Assembly: GCF_022763245.1 (NCBI RefSeq) | Contig: NZ_JALEGV010000041.1 | Span: 729,223 to 793,222, forward strand | Length of the DNA: 64,000 bases | Direction: 5' to 3' | From: Oricola sp. | Lineage (GTDB): Bacteria; Pseudomonadota; Alphaproteobacteria; Rhizobiales; Rhizobiaceae | Shown: one piece after another, positions 26,409 through 35,810 of the stretch | How the letters are laid out: each line of letters starts with the position of its first letter | How positions within the stretch are numbered: the stretch's first letter is position 1 | Program-made: the position numbers and the translations under genes | The notes under the pieces: generated by a model | What the model saw: only the letters and a program-made list of their open reading frames with translations | The model's database searches: none | What the model was told of the DNA's origin: nothing

Positions 26409-27131
26409 ATGGCTGAAATGAGTCATACCATGACGGCGTTCGACGAGGACATGAAGTTCCTCGCCCACAAGATCGCCGAGATGGGCGGTCTGGCGGAACG
26501 CATGGTGGAAAATTCCATACGCGCGCTGGTCAAGTCCGACATCCCGCTCGCGCAGAAAGTCATCACCGATGACCTGCTGCTCGACGAGGCCCAGGCGACA
26601 TTGGACGAAAAGGTCGTGCTGATCATCGCCCAGCGCCAGCCTGTCGCCAGCGACCTGCGCGAAGTCTTCTCAACCATCCGCATCGCCGGTGATCTGGAAC
26701 GCGTTGGCGATCTCGCCAAGAACATCGCCAAGCGCGTCGTGGCGATCTCGGAACGCGGCCACTCGGTTGCCCTCGTCAGGGGCATTGACCATCTTGGCGA
26801 TCTTGCGCTTGCCCAGTTGAAGGAAGTGCTCGACGCCTTCGGTTCGCGCTCCGTCACGCGGATCAACATGGTCCGCGACCGCGACGACGAGATCGACGCG
26901 ATGTACACCTCGCTGTTCCGCGAACTCCTCACCTACATGATGGAGGATCCGCGCAACATCACGACGTGCACGCATCTCCTGTTCTGCGCCAAGAACATCG
27001 AGCGGATCGGCGATCACGCCACGAACGTCGCCGAGTCGGTCTATTACATCGTCACCGGCGAACACCTGTCGGCCTACCGACCCAAGGAAGACAAGACGCA
27101 CCGGATCGTGGTCGAGCAGTCGGATGACTGA
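26409..27131 (+). CDS. phoU: Phosphate signalling complex protein
   Basis: A 240-residue all-helical protein with two PhoU repeats. Metal-binding-like E/D motifs recur in both halves: DLERVGDLAKNIAKR in the first and NIERIGDHATNVAE in the second. PhoU mediates the inhibitory signal from the Pst transporter to PhoR when phosphate is plentiful. ATG at 26409 with GGAG eight bases upstream is preferred over the in-frame start nine codons before. Its stop overlaps a possible phoB start, indicating cotranscription with phoB. Confidence 0.95.
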   Translation: MAEMSHTMTAFDEDMKFLAHKIAEMGGLAERMVENSIRALVKSDIPLAQKVITDDLLLDEAQATLDEKVVLIIAQRQPVASDLREVFSTIRIAGDLERVGDLAKNIAKRVVAISERGHSVALVRGIDHLGDLALAQLKEVLDAFGSRSVTRINMVRDRDDEIDAMYTSLFRELLTYMMEDPRNITTCTHLLFCAKNIERIGDHATNVAESVYYIVTGEHLSAYRPKEDKTHRIVVEQSDD

Positions 27132-27148
27132 TGCATGGGAGCATACGC

Positions 27149-27841
27149 ATGGGCAATCAGCCAAAGGTGATGGTTGTCGAGGATGAAGAGGCGCTCAGCG
27201 TTCTGCTGAAGTACAATCTGGAATCGGAAGGCTATCGCGTCGATACCGAACTGCGCGGCGACGAAGCGGAAATCGCGCTAAGGGAATCCGTCCCCGATCT
27301 CTTGATCCTCGACTGGATGCTGCCCGGCTTGAGCGGCATTGAGCTGTGCCGCCGGTTGCGTGCGCGTCCCGAGACCCAGCGGCTCCCGATCATCATGCTG
27401 ACAGCACGCGGCGAGGAGAGCGAGCGCATTCGCGGGCTCTCCACGGGCGCGGACGACTACGTCGTCAAGCCGTTCTCGACGCCGGAGCTGATGGCGCGTG
27501 TGAAGGCGATGCTGCGGCGCGCCCGTCCGGAAATCGTCGCCAGCGTTCTCAAGGTCGGCGAGTTGGAACTCGACCGCGAGACACATCGCGTCTACCGCAA
27601 TGGGCGCGAGATCAAGCTTGGTCCGACCGAGTTTCGCCTGCTGGAGTTCTTCCTCCAAGCCCCCGGCCGCGTCTTCTCGCGCGCTCAGTTGCTCGACGGC
27701 GTCTGGGGCGAGGACATCTACGTCGACGACCGCACAGTCGACGTTCATATCGGCCGGCTGCGCAAATCGATCAATATCGGCAAGATGCGCGATCCCATCC
27801 GCACCGTGCGCGGCGCGGGCTATTCGCTCGAGGCCGTCTGA
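27149..27841 (+). CDS. phoB: Phosphate-regulon response regulator
   Basis: A 230-residue OmpR/PhoB-type response regulator. The receiver domain (about 1-120) carries the acidic pocket EDE near residue 11, the phosphoacceptor D55 in LILDWMLPG, and the conserved lysine in VVKPF. The winged-helix domain ends in RTVDVHIGRLRK and VRGAGYSLE, close to E. coli PhoB. It binds Pho boxes such as the one ahead of pstS. The start at 27149 has GGGAG eight bases upstream; an ATG at 27131 overlapping the phoU stop is an alternative that adds six residues. Confidence 0.95.
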   Translation: MGNQPKVMVVEDEEALSVLLKYNLESEGYRVDTELRGDEAEIALRESVPDLLILDWMLPGLSGIELCRRLRARPETQRLPIIMLTARGEESERIRGLSTGADDYVVKPFSTPELMARVKAMLRRARPEIVASVLKVGELELDRETHRVYRNGREIKLGPTEFRLLEFFLQAPGRVFSRAQLLDGVWGEDIYVDDRTVDVHIGRLRKSINIGKMRDPIRTVRGAGYSLEAV

Positions 27842-27866
27842 CGGTTTTCGCAGGATCGGAAATCAG

Positions 27867-27893
27867 AAAGGGCGACCGATTGGCCGCCCTTTT
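27867..27893 (+). terminator. Rho-independent terminator between phoB and gcrA
   Basis: AAGGGCG pairs with CGCCCTT around a 10-base loop, followed by TTTT on the plus strand. It lies 26 bases after the phoB stop; the complementary A-run makes it potentially usable by the convergent gcrA gene too. Confidence 0.75.
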
Positions 27894-27922
27894 GTCATTT
27901 CCGGATGGAGTCGGTCAGGCGC

Positions 27923-28489
27923 TCAGCGCGCGCGCCGGCGATCCGACGAGGGCTGATAGGCGAGCTTTGCGTGGTACTTGCAATAGGGCGAGCCCTCATC
28001 CGACGCATGGCCGCAGAAGTGGAATTCCTCGCTCAGCGGGTCGCCCTGCGGCCATTTGCAGGTGTTCTCGCTCAATTCCACCAGCGTCAACTGCTTCGAA
28101 ATGGGAACGACGACATCCTCGATCGGCCGCGTGTCGGCTTCCGCCAGCGCCTGCGCGCCGATTTCGTTCTTCATCACGGTGGCGCCAACCGTGTGGGTCA
28201 CGGTAGTGACGGTGCGTCCGATGGCGTTGCCGACGCCGCCGGCGCTGCCGCCGAAACCGCCGCCGCGGGAGGCCGGCGGCCGCGGCGCGGGATTGCGTTT
28301 CGTCTTCGGCGCGCTCGACGTGACGGATTTCGCGCGACCGGAGAGTTTCAGACGATGAACCTTGCCGATAACGGCGTTGCGGCTGACTCCTCCAAGCTGC
28401 GCGGCGATCTGGCTGGCGCTCTGGCCCTCGCTCCACAGTTTCTTCAAGAGCTCCACGCGTTCGTCAGTCCAACTCAATGTCATCTCCAT
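27923..28489 (-). CDS. gcrA: GcrA-family cell-cycle regulator
   Basis: A 188-residue sigma70-associated regulator of cell-cycle genes, restricted to alphaproteobacteria. The N-terminal HTH is nearly invariant: SWTDERVELLKKLW, then SASQIAAQLGG and SRNAVIGKVHRL. A long Gly/Pro/Ala linker leads to the C-terminal part with TCKWPQGDP, FHFCGH and SPYCKYH, where C144, C159 and C170 are conserved. GcrA recognises GANTC sites methylated by CcrM. Length fits rhizobial members (about 175-190). Translation probably begins at the first or third codon (MEMTLSW), since the family usually begins with M(T)LSWT. It is divergent from argD. Confidence 0.95.
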   Translation of the reverse strand: MEMTLSWTDERVELLKKLWSEGQSASQIAAQLGGVSRNAVIGKVHRLKLSGRAKSVTSSAPKTKRNPAPRPPASRGGGFGGSAGGVGNAIGRTVTTVTHTVGATVMKNEIGAQALAEADTRPIEDVVVPISKQLTLVELSENTCKWPQGDPLSEEFHFCGHASDEGSPYCKYHAKLAYQPSSDRRRAR

Positions 28490-28718
28490 GTGTTGTTCTC
28501 AGCGCAGAATCCGTCTCCGTTGCTCGGTCTTCCCTTGGGGAAAACCGGCGCCTGAACGCGAAACTTGGGATATCTACTCTGCGCAGCCCGCCGCCACAGC
28601 GCCAAATTACTATGCCCGTTGACTCGCTGACAAGAGTCCGCCGTCTCTCGCGAATCGGATTTTCCGGTTTTCAACAACTTGCGTTTTTCAGGCGCGCCGG
28701 GCCGGAATCCGCTTGTGA

Positions 28719-28746
28719 TTGACGTTTGGTCGGCCAGAACATAAAA
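28719..28746 (+). promoter_or_regulatory. Candidate sigma70 promoter for argD
   Basis: TTGACG at 28719-28724 and ATAAAA at 28741-28746 are separated by 16 bases. Initiation a few bases later would place the terminator-like hairpin at the very 5' end of the argD transcript. Confidence 0.45.
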
Positions 28747-28753
28747 CCGAAAT

Positions 28754-28777
28754 GCCGCCGCAACAGGCGGCTTTTTT
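28754..28777 (+). terminator. Strong intrinsic terminator hairpin 28 bases ahead of argD
   Basis: GCCGCC pairs with GGCGGC around a 6-base loop and is followed by six T residues. The neighbouring gene on the other side, gcrA, is transcribed away from it, so it does not serve a known gene. It could end a small RNA or act as an attenuator for argD. Confidence 0.75.
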
Positions 28778-28804
28778 CGTTTTCAAGCCTTGCGGGACTG
28801 TCAG

Positions 28805-29992
28805 ATGACCGAACCATCGCCGCTTTTCGAGACTTATGCACGCGCCGACATCGCCCTTGACCATGGTGAGGGCTCCTGGATCGTCGACACGCGCGGCGAG
28901 CGATATCTCGACTTCGGCGGCGGCATTGCCGTCAGCGCGCTCGGACACGCCCATCCGCATCTGGTCGAGACGCTCCGTGAGCAGGCAGGCAAGCTCTGGC
29001 ACACCTCCAATCTCTACGAGGTGCCGCTGCAGCGCCGTCTGGCCCAGCGTCTGGTCGATGCCACCTTCGCGGACAAGGTGTTCTTCACCAATTCCGGCGC
29101 CGAGGCGATGGAATGCGCGATCAAGACGGCACGCCGCTACCATTTCGCCAATGGCCATCCGGAACGGTATCGCATCATCACCTTCGAGGGCGCGTTCCAT
29201 GGCCGGACGCTCGCGACGATTGCGGCCGGCGGACAGCCCAAATACCTCGAGGGCTTCGGACCGAAGGTCCAGGGCTTCGACCAGGTTCCCTTCGACGATC
29301 TCGACGCATTGAAGGCAGCGATCACCGAGGAAACGGCGGCGATCGTGATCGAGCCCGTTCAGGGCGAGGGTGGCATCCGCCCGGTGCCGATCCGGTTCCT
29401 GCGTGATCTGCGCGCCCTTTGCGACGAGAAGGGCCTGTTGCTGGTTCTCGACGAGATCCAGAGCGGGATGGGGCGTACCGGCCGGCTGTTCGCGCATGAA
29501 TGGGCGGGTATCAAGCCGGATATCATGGCTGTCGCCAAGGCGATCGGCGGAGGCTTCCCGATGGGTGCCTGCCTCGCAACGGCGGAGGCCGCGAAGGGCA
29601 TGGTGCCCGGCACGCACGGCACGACCTATGGCGGCAATCCGCTTGCCATGGCCGTCGGCAATGCCGTTCTGGACGTCGTCCTCGAGGACGGCTTTCTGGA
29701 TGCCGTCAACGAGAAGGCGCTTCGGCTGAAGCAGGGCCTTGCCTCGGTCGTCGACCGCTATCCCGACGTGTTCGCGGAAGTGCGTGGCGAAGGCATGATG
29801 CTGGGCCTCAAATGCGTCGTGCCCAACACCGTTTTCGTGAAGGCGCTCTACGCGCAGCACATGCTGACGGTTCCCGCCGGCGACAATGTGGTGCGCCTCC
29901 TGCCTCCGCTGAACGCCACCGACGAAGATATCGCCACCGCTTTGGAGCGCATCGAAGCCGCCGCTGCCGGCCTTTCGGGCGGCAACGCTTGA
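28805..29992 (+). CDS. argD: Acetylornithine/succinylornithine transaminase
   Basis: A 395-residue class III PLP aminotransferase converting N-acetylglutamate semialdehyde to N-acetylornithine in arginine synthesis. PLP contacts are NSGAEA (96-101), FHGRT (131-135), D216 in LVLDEIQSG and the Schiff-base lysine K245 in [22 protein letters not shown] and [11 protein letters not shown] are typical of the ArgD/AstC group. The ATG at 28805 aligns with the conserved N-terminus; a TTG five codons upstream is less likely. argF follows after 49 bases, so the pair forms an arginine-biosynthesis operon. Confidence 0.93.
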   Translation: MTEPSPLFETYARADIALDHGEGSWIVDTRGERYLDFGGGIAVSALGHAHPHLVETLREQAGKLWHTSNLYEVPLQRRLAQRLVDATFADKVFFTNSGAEAMECAIKTARRYHFANGHPERYRIITFEGAFHGRTLATIAAGGQPKYLEGFGPKVQGFDQVPFDDLDALKAAITEETAAIVIEPVQGEGGIRPVPIRFLRDLRALCDEKGLLLVLDEIQSGMGRTGRLFAHEWAGIKPDIMAVAKAIGGGFPMGACLATAEAAKGMVPGTHGTTYGGNPLAMAVGNAVLDVVLEDGFLDAVNEKALRLKQGLASVVDRYPDVFAEVRGEGMMLGLKCVVPNTVFVKALYAQHMLTVPAGDNVVRLLPPLNATDEDIATALERIEAAAAGLSGGNA

Positions 29993-30041
29993 CCGGCGCG
30001 CCTCCCGCGCCTTTGATGAAAATCGCATTTGGATCGAAACC

Positions 30042-30968
30042 ATGAGTGTTCGCCATTTTCTGGACATAGCCGCCATTCCGGCCGACGAACTGCGCGCCAT
30101 TCTCGACGGCGCTCGCCAGCGCAAGGCCGCCCTGAAGGCAGGCGAGGCCGACAAGCCGCTTGCCGGCAAGGTGCTCGCGATGATCTTCGAGAAACCCTCG
30201 ACACGCACCCGCGTCTCCTTCGACGTTGCGATGCGGCAGCTCGGCGGCGAGACGATCATGCTGACCGGGACCGAGATGCAGCTGGGGCGTGACGAGACCA
30301 TCGCGGATACGGCGCGCGTTCTGTCGCGCTATGTCGATGTCATCATGATCCGCACCAAGGAGCACGAGCGCCTGCTCGAACTCGCCGATGCCGCGACGGT
30401 GCCCGTCATCAACGCGCTCACGGACGACACGCATCCCTGCCAGATCATGGCCGACGTGATGACCTTCGAGGAGCATCGCGGACCGATCACGGGTCGCCGG
30501 GTCGCCTGGTCGGGTGACGGCAACAACGTGCTGCACTCCTTCATCGAGGCGGCGCCGCAATTCGGCTTCGATCTTTCCGTCGCCGTGCCCGAGGGCAACG
30601 AGCCGCAGCAGCGTTACCTGGACTGGGCGCGTGCGCAGGGTGCCGATGTCAAGGTGGGCCATGACGCCGAAGCTGCCGTTGCCGGTGCCGACGCCGTCGT
30701 GACCGACACCTGGGTTTCCATGGGGCTTGAGGATCGCGCGCGCGGCCACAACGTCTTCATGCCGTATCAGGTCAACGAGCATCTGATGGGCCAGGCCAAG
30801 GACGACGCCCTGTTCATGCATTGCCTGCCGGCCCACCGCGGTGAGGAGGTCACCGACGCGGTGATCGACGGCCCGCAATCGGTGGTCTTCGACGAGGCCG
30901 AAAATCGGCTGCACGCCCAAAAGGAGATCATCGCCTGGTGCATGGGGGCGGGGATCGTCGCACGATGA
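30042..30968 (+). CDS. argF: Ornithine carbamoyltransferase
   Basis: A 308-residue cytoplasmic enzyme condensing carbamoyl phosphate with ornithine to citrulline. The carbamoyl-phosphate motif STRTR is at residues 53-57 ([10 protein letters not shown]), followed by HPCQ in [11 protein letters not shown], the ornithine-loop-like VTDTWVSMG and the catalytic cysteine in [10 protein letters not shown]. Length is normal for an anabolic OTC. Its stop overlaps the start of hslO by four bases, an arrangement suggesting one argD-argF-hslO transcript. Confidence 0.95.
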   Translation: MSVRHFLDIAAIPADELRAILDGARQRKAALKAGEADKPLAGKVLAMIFEKPSTRTRVSFDVAMRQLGGETIMLTGTEMQLGRDETIADTARVLSRYVDVIMIRTKEHERLLELADAATVPVINALTDDTHPCQIMADVMTFEEHRGPITGRRVAWSGDGNNVLHSFIEAAPQFGFDLSVAVPEGNEPQQRYLDWARAQGADVKVGHDAEAAVAGADAVVTDTWVSMGLEDRARGHNVFMPYQVNEHLMGQAKDDALFMHCLPAHRGEEVTDAVIDGPQSVVFDEAENRLHAQKEIIAWCMGAGIVAR

Positions 30969-31960
30969 GCGAGCACATCGCGTTTTCCGGCATGCGCGAC
31001 ACCGATCCCATCGACGCTGTGATCCCGTTCCGCGTCGATGCGCTCGATGCGCGCGGCCGTGCCGTCATGATCGGGCCGCTGCTCGACGACATCCTTGACC
31101 GACACGCCTATCCCGAGCCGGTGGCGCGCCTGCTTGGCGAGATGATCGTGCTGACGGTGCTACTCGGCACGTCGCTGAAATTTGAAGGCAAGTTCATCGC
31201 CCAGTGCCAGACGGAGGGAGCCGTCTCGCTGCTGGTCGTTGAACTGACGACCCCGGATGGCGTGCGCGCCTATGCGCGCTGGGACGATACGGCTCTCGAG
31301 GCCGCGGTTGCAAATGGCACCGCCGATCCCGCCGGGCTTCTCGGCAAGGGCGTTCTGGCGCTGACTGTCGACCAGGGTGCCTATATGAGCCGGTATCAGG
31401 GCATCGTGGCGCTTGACGGATCCTCGCTGGAGGAGGTTGCGCGCAACTATTTCCGCCAGTCGGAACAGATCCCGACGGAACTGCGCCTTGCCGTGGGCCG
31501 GCTGACCCTGCGCGGCGAGGACGGTGGCGCCAGCACGCATTGGCGCGCCGGCGGCATCCTCGCGCAGTTCCTGCCGGAAGCGCCGGAACGCATGCGCATG
31601 GCCGATCTGCATCCGGGCGACGCGCCCGAAGGCACGGAACTGCACGAAGTCGACGAGGACGACGCCTGGCGGGAAGTTCGGGCATTGCTCGACACTGTCG
31701 CTGACGACGAACTCGTGGACGAAGGCGTCGGCGTGCACACGTTGCTCTATCGGCTGTTTCACGAGCGCGGCGTGACCGCAAGCGAACCGGCGCCCGTGGT
31801 CAGCCGCTGCACCTGCTCGCGCGAACGCGTGACCGACATGCTGCGGTCCCTGTCGCCGGAGGAGCGGGCGGAATCGGTCGAGAACGGCGAGATCGTGGTG
31901 AAGTGCGAATACTGCTCAACGGTCTATGCCTTCGAGCCGTCGGATTTCGACGCTCCCTGA
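30965..31960 (+). CDS. hslO: Redox-regulated chaperone Hsp33
   Basis: A 331-residue Hsp33 holdase chaperone activated by oxidative unfolding. The C-terminal redox switch is intact: CTC in [10 protein letters not shown] and CEYC in [10 protein letters not shown], the four cysteines that bind zinc in the reduced state. The N-terminal chaperone domain has the usual [19 protein letters not shown] region. ATG at 30965 overlaps the argF stop. The frame is open nine codons earlier, but those lie in argF. Linkage of a stress chaperone to arginine genes is a known gene-order habit in rhizobial genomes rather than a functional link. Confidence 0.95.
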   Translation: MSEHIAFSGMRDTDPIDAVIPFRVDALDARGRAVMIGPLLDDILDRHAYPEPVARLLGEMIVLTVLLGTSLKFEGKFIAQCQTEGAVSLLVVELTTPDGVRAYARWDDTALEAAVANGTADPAGLLGKGVLALTVDQGAYMSRYQGIVALDGSSLEEVARNYFRQSEQIPTELRLAVGRLTLRGEDGGASTHWRAGGILAQFLPEAPERMRMADLHPGDAPEGTELHEVDEDDAWREVRALLDTVADDELVDEGVGVHTLLYRLFHERGVTASEPAPVVSRCTCSRERVTDMLRSLSPEERAESVENGEIVVKCEYCSTVYAFEPSDFDAP

Positions 31961-32016
31961 CACCTCCGGCCTCGATTGAATGGCGGGGTCGCGTTTCAGT
32001 GCAACCTTGACCGGCC

Positions 32017-33480
32017 CTAGCTGCGCCAGAAGCGCGGCAGGAACAGCACCAGCACGGTGAACAGTTCCAGCCGCCCGAGCAGCATGCCGAAGGACAGCAG
32101 CCATTTCGCGGTGTCGGGCAGGTCCTGATAGGTGCCGGCCGGACCGATCATGTGTCCGAGACCCGGGCCGACATTGGAGATCGCCGAGCCCGCGCCCGAT
32201 ATGGCCGTGAGCAGGTCGAGACCGGCCAGGCGCAGGGCGATCGAGAGGATCGCAAAGGCGGCGAAATAGAGGAAGATGAAGGTCGTCACCGCGAGCGGAA
32301 CGCGCTTGTCGAGCGGGCGCCCGTTGAAACGCTTCACGAAGACGCCGTGGGGGTAGAGCACCTTGGCGAGCCGTTCGCGCACCTCGGCGAACAGGACCTG
32401 GAAGCGGAAGATCTTGATCCCGCATGAGGTCGAGCCGGCGCAGCCTCCGATGAACATGATGAAGAAGAAGAAGGCGATCGATTGCGCCCCCCACAGGCCG
32501 TAGTCGGCGGAAGCGTAGCCTGTACCGGTCATCACCGAGACCGTGTTGAAGGCGGCGGCGCGGAACGAGTCGGATTCGCGGGTGAACCCGGCCTGCGAGT
32601 GATCCGCCACCACCCAGCCGATCACGATCAGCGCGCCAAGCAGGCCGAGAAAGACGCGCACCTGCTCGTCGCGCCACAAAGCGACCGGCCGGCCCTGCAG
32701 CGCCTGGACATAGAGCAGGAAGGGGATCGATCCGGCGATCATGAAGAAGATCGCGATCCACTCGATCGCCGGATCCTGATAGAAGCCGAGCGAGGCGTCG
32801 CGGGTCGAAAAGCCGCCGGTCGCCACGGTCGTCATCGCATGGATCAGCGCGTCGCCCGGTTTCATGCCGGCGACGATATAGGCCGCCGCGCAGGCCGCCG
32901 TGAAGGCGACGAAGATCAGCGTCATGGACCCGGAAATCTGGGTCGCGCGCGGCAGGATCTTTTCCGGCGTTTCGAAAGCCTCGGCCTTGAACACCTGCAT
33001 GCCGCCGATCTGCAGCATGGGCAGCACAGCGACGGCCATGACGATGATGCCGAGCCCGCCAAGCCATTGCAGCATGCCGCGCCACAGGAGAATGCCGGGC
33101 GGAGCGTCGTCGAGCCCGGTGATCACGGTCGCCCCGGTCGTCGTCAGGCCCGACATCGCCTCGAAGAAGGCATCCGCGTTGCTGGGCACGATGCCCGACC
33201 AGCGGAACGGCAGCGCGCCCGCCGTCACCAGCGCCAGCCAGACCACGACGGTCATGAGCATGGCCTGGCGGGTGGAGAGGCTGCGCGACATGCCGCGCGT
33301 CGCCGCGTAGAAGGTCACGCCGACAAGCGTGGTCGCCGCCGAGGACCCCGCGAAGATCTGCCAGTCGGAGTTTCCGGCCACCGCGTCGACCAGCGCGGGG
33401 ATGAGCATCGCCCCGCCGAGCGTCGTCAGCAAGATGCCGGTGACCAGGATGACCGGCCGAAGATCGAGAACCGCGCTCAA
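32017..33480 (-). CDS. trkH: Trk-type potassium transporter membrane subunit
   Basis: A 487-residue K+ translocating subunit. Four pore-loop motifs, one per repeat, are recognisable: [29 protein letters not shown] and [10 protein letters not shown], with the conserved filter glycines. About ten to twelve membrane spans are visible, and [15 protein letters not shown] lies between the third and fourth units. It works with a TrkA NAD-binding subunit, not encoded in this window. The start at 33480 overlaps the end of apaG by four bases. The gene is convergent with hslO, with a 56-base gap lacking a clear hairpin. Confidence 0.93.
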   Translation of the reverse strand: MSAVLDLRPVILVTGILLTTLGGAMLIPALVDAVAGNSDWQIFAGSSAATTLVGVTFYAATRGMSRSLSTRQAMLMTVVVWLALVTAGALPFRWSGIVPSNADAFFEAMSGLTTTGATVITGLDDAPPGILLWRGMLQWLGGLGIIVMAVAVLPMLQIGGMQVFKAEAFETPEKILPRATQISGSMTLIFVAFTAACAAAYIVAGMKPGDALIHAMTTVATGGFSTRDASLGFYQDPAIEWIAIFFMIAGSIPFLLYVQALQGRPVALWRDEQVRVFLGLLGALIVIGWVVADHSQAGFTRESDSFRAAAFNTVSVMTGTGYASADYGLWGAQSIAFFFFIMFIGGCAGSTSCGIKIFRFQVLFAEVRERLAKVLYPHGVFVKRFNGRPLDKRVPLAVTTFIFLYFAAFAILSIALRLAGLDLLTAISGAGSAISNVGPGLGHMIGPAGTYQDLPDTAKWLLSFGMLLGRLELFTVLVLFLPRFWRS

Positions 33481-33869
33481 TTCAGCGTCCGGGCGATATC
33501 GGGAATGTCGAGGGAGAATGGCGGAATTCGCACCTCGAAGCAGATGCCGTCGTCGCGACGCATCACATAGTGCCCGACCATCGTGCCCGACGGCGTGTTG
33601 AGGGGGCAGCCCGACGTGTACTGATAGCTGTCGCCCGGCGTCAGCACGGGCTGCTCGCCGACCACGCCTGGCCCCTCGACCTCCTCGACCTGGCCGATTG
33701 CATTGGTGATGCGCCAGTGGCGCGTTTCCAGTTGCACGGTGTGGTCGGATCCGTTGGCGATCACGATCGTATAGGCCCAGACGTGGCGATGGGCCTCGGG
33801 CTCCGACTGCTCGTCCAGATATTGCGGCTCGACGGTGATCTCGATGCCGCCTGTCGTTTCGCGATACAT
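33477..33869 (-). CDS. apaG: ApaG-domain protein
   Basis: A 130-residue ApaG (DUF525) protein, a small fibronectin-III-like fold of uncertain function. Motifs are [48 protein letters not shown] and [10 protein letters not shown]. The usual length is about 125-130, so the ATG at 33869 (MYRETTGG) is the right start although the frame stays open to 33968. In rhizobial chromosomes apaG commonly lies near hslO and metZ, as here. It is cotranscribed with trkH through an ATGA overlap. Confidence 0.94.
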   Translation of the reverse strand: MYRETTGGIEITVEPQYLDEQSEPEAHRHVWAYTIVIANGSDHTVQLETRHWRITNAIGQVEEVEGPGVVGEQPVLTPGDSYQYTSGCPLNTPSGTMVGHYVMRRDDGICFEVRIPPFSLDIPDIARTLN

Positions 33870-34018
33870 GGCGCGAGATTTACCCGATGTTCCCGGTCGT
33901 GAGAAGGCGCCCAGATGCGGCAAACACGCTCCCGTGAACGGAAATGAGCGTTTGTGGCATGACAGCATCGGCCGGACGGCCTAATCCCGTCGCTCAAACG
34001 CCGCATCGGGAGGCCGAC

Positions 34019-34633
34019 ATGCTGGATGGCGCAGTGCGCGCGAGAATAGAACCGGCGATAGACGCCATGGGGAGCGGGATCGCGCGGGCCGGTATTCCGG
34101 CCAACGCCGTGACCCTGTTCGCCTTCGGGCTCGGCCTGGCCGCCGCCGGGCTGGTCGCGCTCGAAAGCTATCTTGTCGGGCTCGTTCTTCTGCTTGTCAG
34201 CCGACTGTGCGACGGGCTCGACGGGGCCGTCGCGCGCGTCAGGGGCAAGACCGACTTCGGCGGGTTTCTCGACATCGTTCTGGATTTCGGCGTCTACGGC
34301 GCGATACCCGTCGGTTTCGTGCTCGCCGATCCGTCCGCGAACGCTGTTGCCGGCGCTGTCCTGGTGTTCTCCTTCTATGTCAACGGGGCGAGCTTTCTCG
34401 CCTTCGCGGTGATGGCCGAAAAGAATGGCCTGACGACCGACAAGCGCGGCGAGAAATCCTTCTTCTTCACGACCGGCCTCGCCGAGGCGACCGAGACGAT
34501 CGCCGTCTTCGTCCTTGCCTGCGTTTTCCCGTCGATTTTTCCGGTACTTGCATGGATTTTCGCTGTGATATGCTTCTACACGGCCATGTCGCGAATCGTC
34601 ATGACCGCAAGAGTGCTGCGACAGGCAGGGTGA
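34019..34633 (+). CDS. CDP-alcohol phosphatidyltransferase family membrane enzyme
   Basis: A 204-residue integral membrane enzyme of phospholipid head-group transfer. The catalytic signature D-G-x2-A-R-x7-G-x3-D-x3-D is complete in DGAVARVRGKTDFGGFLDIV and the following L-D. About six hydrophobic spans surround it. The acceptor alcohol (glycerol phosphate, inositol, serine or other) cannot be told from the motif. The ATG at 34019 is preceded by GGGAGG; earlier in-frame starts overlap the divergent apaG region. An M20 amidohydrolase gene starts five bases after its stop. Confidence 0.88.
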   Translation: MLDGAVRARIEPAIDAMGSGIARAGIPANAVTLFAFGLGLAAAGLVALESYLVGLVLLLVSRLCDGLDGAVARVRGKTDFGGFLDIVLDFGVYGAIPVGFVLADPSANAVAGAVLVFSFYVNGASFLAFAVMAEKNGLTTDKRGEKSFFFTTGLAEATETIAVFVLACVFPSIFPVLAWIFAVICFYTAMSRIVMTARVLRQAG

Positions 34634-34637
34634 CTTA

Positions 34638-35810
34638 TTGGACTACAACAGGGTTTTCATCGCGAGGTTGACGGCGCTGCGCCGCGATCTCCATCGCATG
34701 CCGGAGGTCTCAGGCAAGGAGATGGCGACGGCGGCGCGGATCGCCGGCTGGCTTGAGGGGTGCGGCGCCGACGACGTGTTGACCGATCTGGGCGGGCACG
34801 GCGTCGCCTGCGTCTTCGACAGCGGACAGCCGGGGCCGACGGTTCTGTTCCGCAGCGAACTCGACGGGTTGCCGATCCACGAAACCGGTCAGCCGGATTG
34901 GCGCTCGATCATCCCCGGGGTCGGCCACATGTGCGGCCATGACGGGCACATGGTGATCCTGTGCGGCCTCGCCAAGCGCATGCAGGAGCGACGACCCGCC
35001 CGTGGCCGCGTCGTGCTGCTGTTCCAGCCGGCGGAGGAAACGGGCGCCGGCGCGCGGGCCGTCATCAGCGACGCGCAGTTCGAGCGCATTCGCCCGGATT
35101 TCGCCTTCGGGCTGCACAACCTGCCGGGCATGCCGCTCGGGCGTGCAGCCACACGCGACGACTCGTTCTGCTTCGCGTCGGAAGGCATGACGATCAAGCT
35201 GACCGGCTGGACTTCGCATGCCGCCCATCCGGAGGACGGCCGCAGCCCGGCCGACGCGATGGTCGATCTGGTAATGAAGCTGCCACGCCTGCCCAAGCAT
35301 CTCGGTTTCGCGGCGGGCGAGGCGCTGGTGACACTGTCCCACGTTCAGATGGGCGAGGCGGCCTTCGGCATTTCGCCCGGCGAGGCGCGCATCATGGCGA
35401 CGATCCGAGCGCGCACCGACGACATGCAGGCGGCCCTGATGGACGCCGCTCGCAAACAGGCCAACGAAGTCGCCGAGGAGGCCGGGCTTCAGGTCGGCAT
35501 CGAGACCGCGGAGCGCTTCATGGCCTGCTACAACGACCGTGCGGCGACCGCGATCCTGCGCGATGCGATGGGCGCCACGGGTGTGGAGAGCGCCGAACTC
35601 GGCGGGCCGTTCCGCTGGTCTGAGGATTTCGGCGTCTTCTCCAGCGTGGCGCCCTCGGCCTTCTTCGTGCTCGGCGCGGGCAAGGATCACCCGCAGTTGC
35701 ACAATCCCGACTACGATTTTCCCGACGAGATCATCCCGACCGGCCTGGCGATCTTCGAGGCGATCGCAAGGGCGCAATGCGGGGCGCTGGAATCTTCGGG
35801 CGGTGCCTGA
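34638..35810 (+). CDS. M20-family amidohydrolase (hippurate/N-acyl-amino-acid hydrolase type)
   Basis: A 390-residue metallopeptidase-fold amidohydrolase. The N-terminus ALRRDLHRMPEVSGKE is characteristic, with the metal-site residues C99, H101 and H104 in MCGHDGHM and E133-E134 in QPAEETGAGA; GLHNLPGMPLG and WTSHAAHPEDG follow. Members hydrolyse N-acyl amino acids, hippurate or indole-amino-acid conjugates. The start is a TTG at 34638 with AGGG eight bases upstream, because no ATG precedes the conserved N-terminus. It is cotranscribed with the phosphatidyltransferase gene and its 3' end overlaps the next gene by eight bases. Confidence 0.9.
   Translation: MDYNRVFIARLTALRRDLHRMPEVSGKEMATAARIAGWLEGCGADDVLTDLGGHGVACVFDSGQPGPTVLFRSELDGLPIHETGQPDWRSIIPGVGHMCGHDGHMVILCGLAKRMQERRPARGRVVLLFQPAEETGAGARAVISDAQFERIRPDFAFGLHNLPGMPLGRAATRDDSFCFASEGMTIKLTGWTSHAAHPEDGRSPADAMVDLVMKLPRLPKHLGFAAGEALVTLSHVQMGEAAFGISPGEARIMATIRARTDDMQAALMDAARKQANEVAEEAGLQVGIETAERFMACYNDRAATAILRDAMGATGVESAELGGPFRWSEDFGVFSSVAPSAFFVLGAGKDHPQLHNPDYDFPDEIIPTGLAIFEAIARAQCGALESSGGA

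Larger units (their letters stand above)
28490..28804. promoter_or_regulatory. gcrA-argD intergenic region
   Basis: A 315-base divergent gap with no recognisable protein. It contains a candidate sigma70 promoter and a strong terminator hairpin close to argD, described separately. The segment 28500-28700 shows no clear structure to the eye but could be the body of a small RNA ended by that hairpin. Confidence 0.4.

Noticed and set aside
35539-35802. In-frame extension of the atypical hypothetical gene
   Set aside because: It overlaps the 3' end of the M20 gene in a different frame and is Arg/Ser-rich, unlike the rest of the protein.
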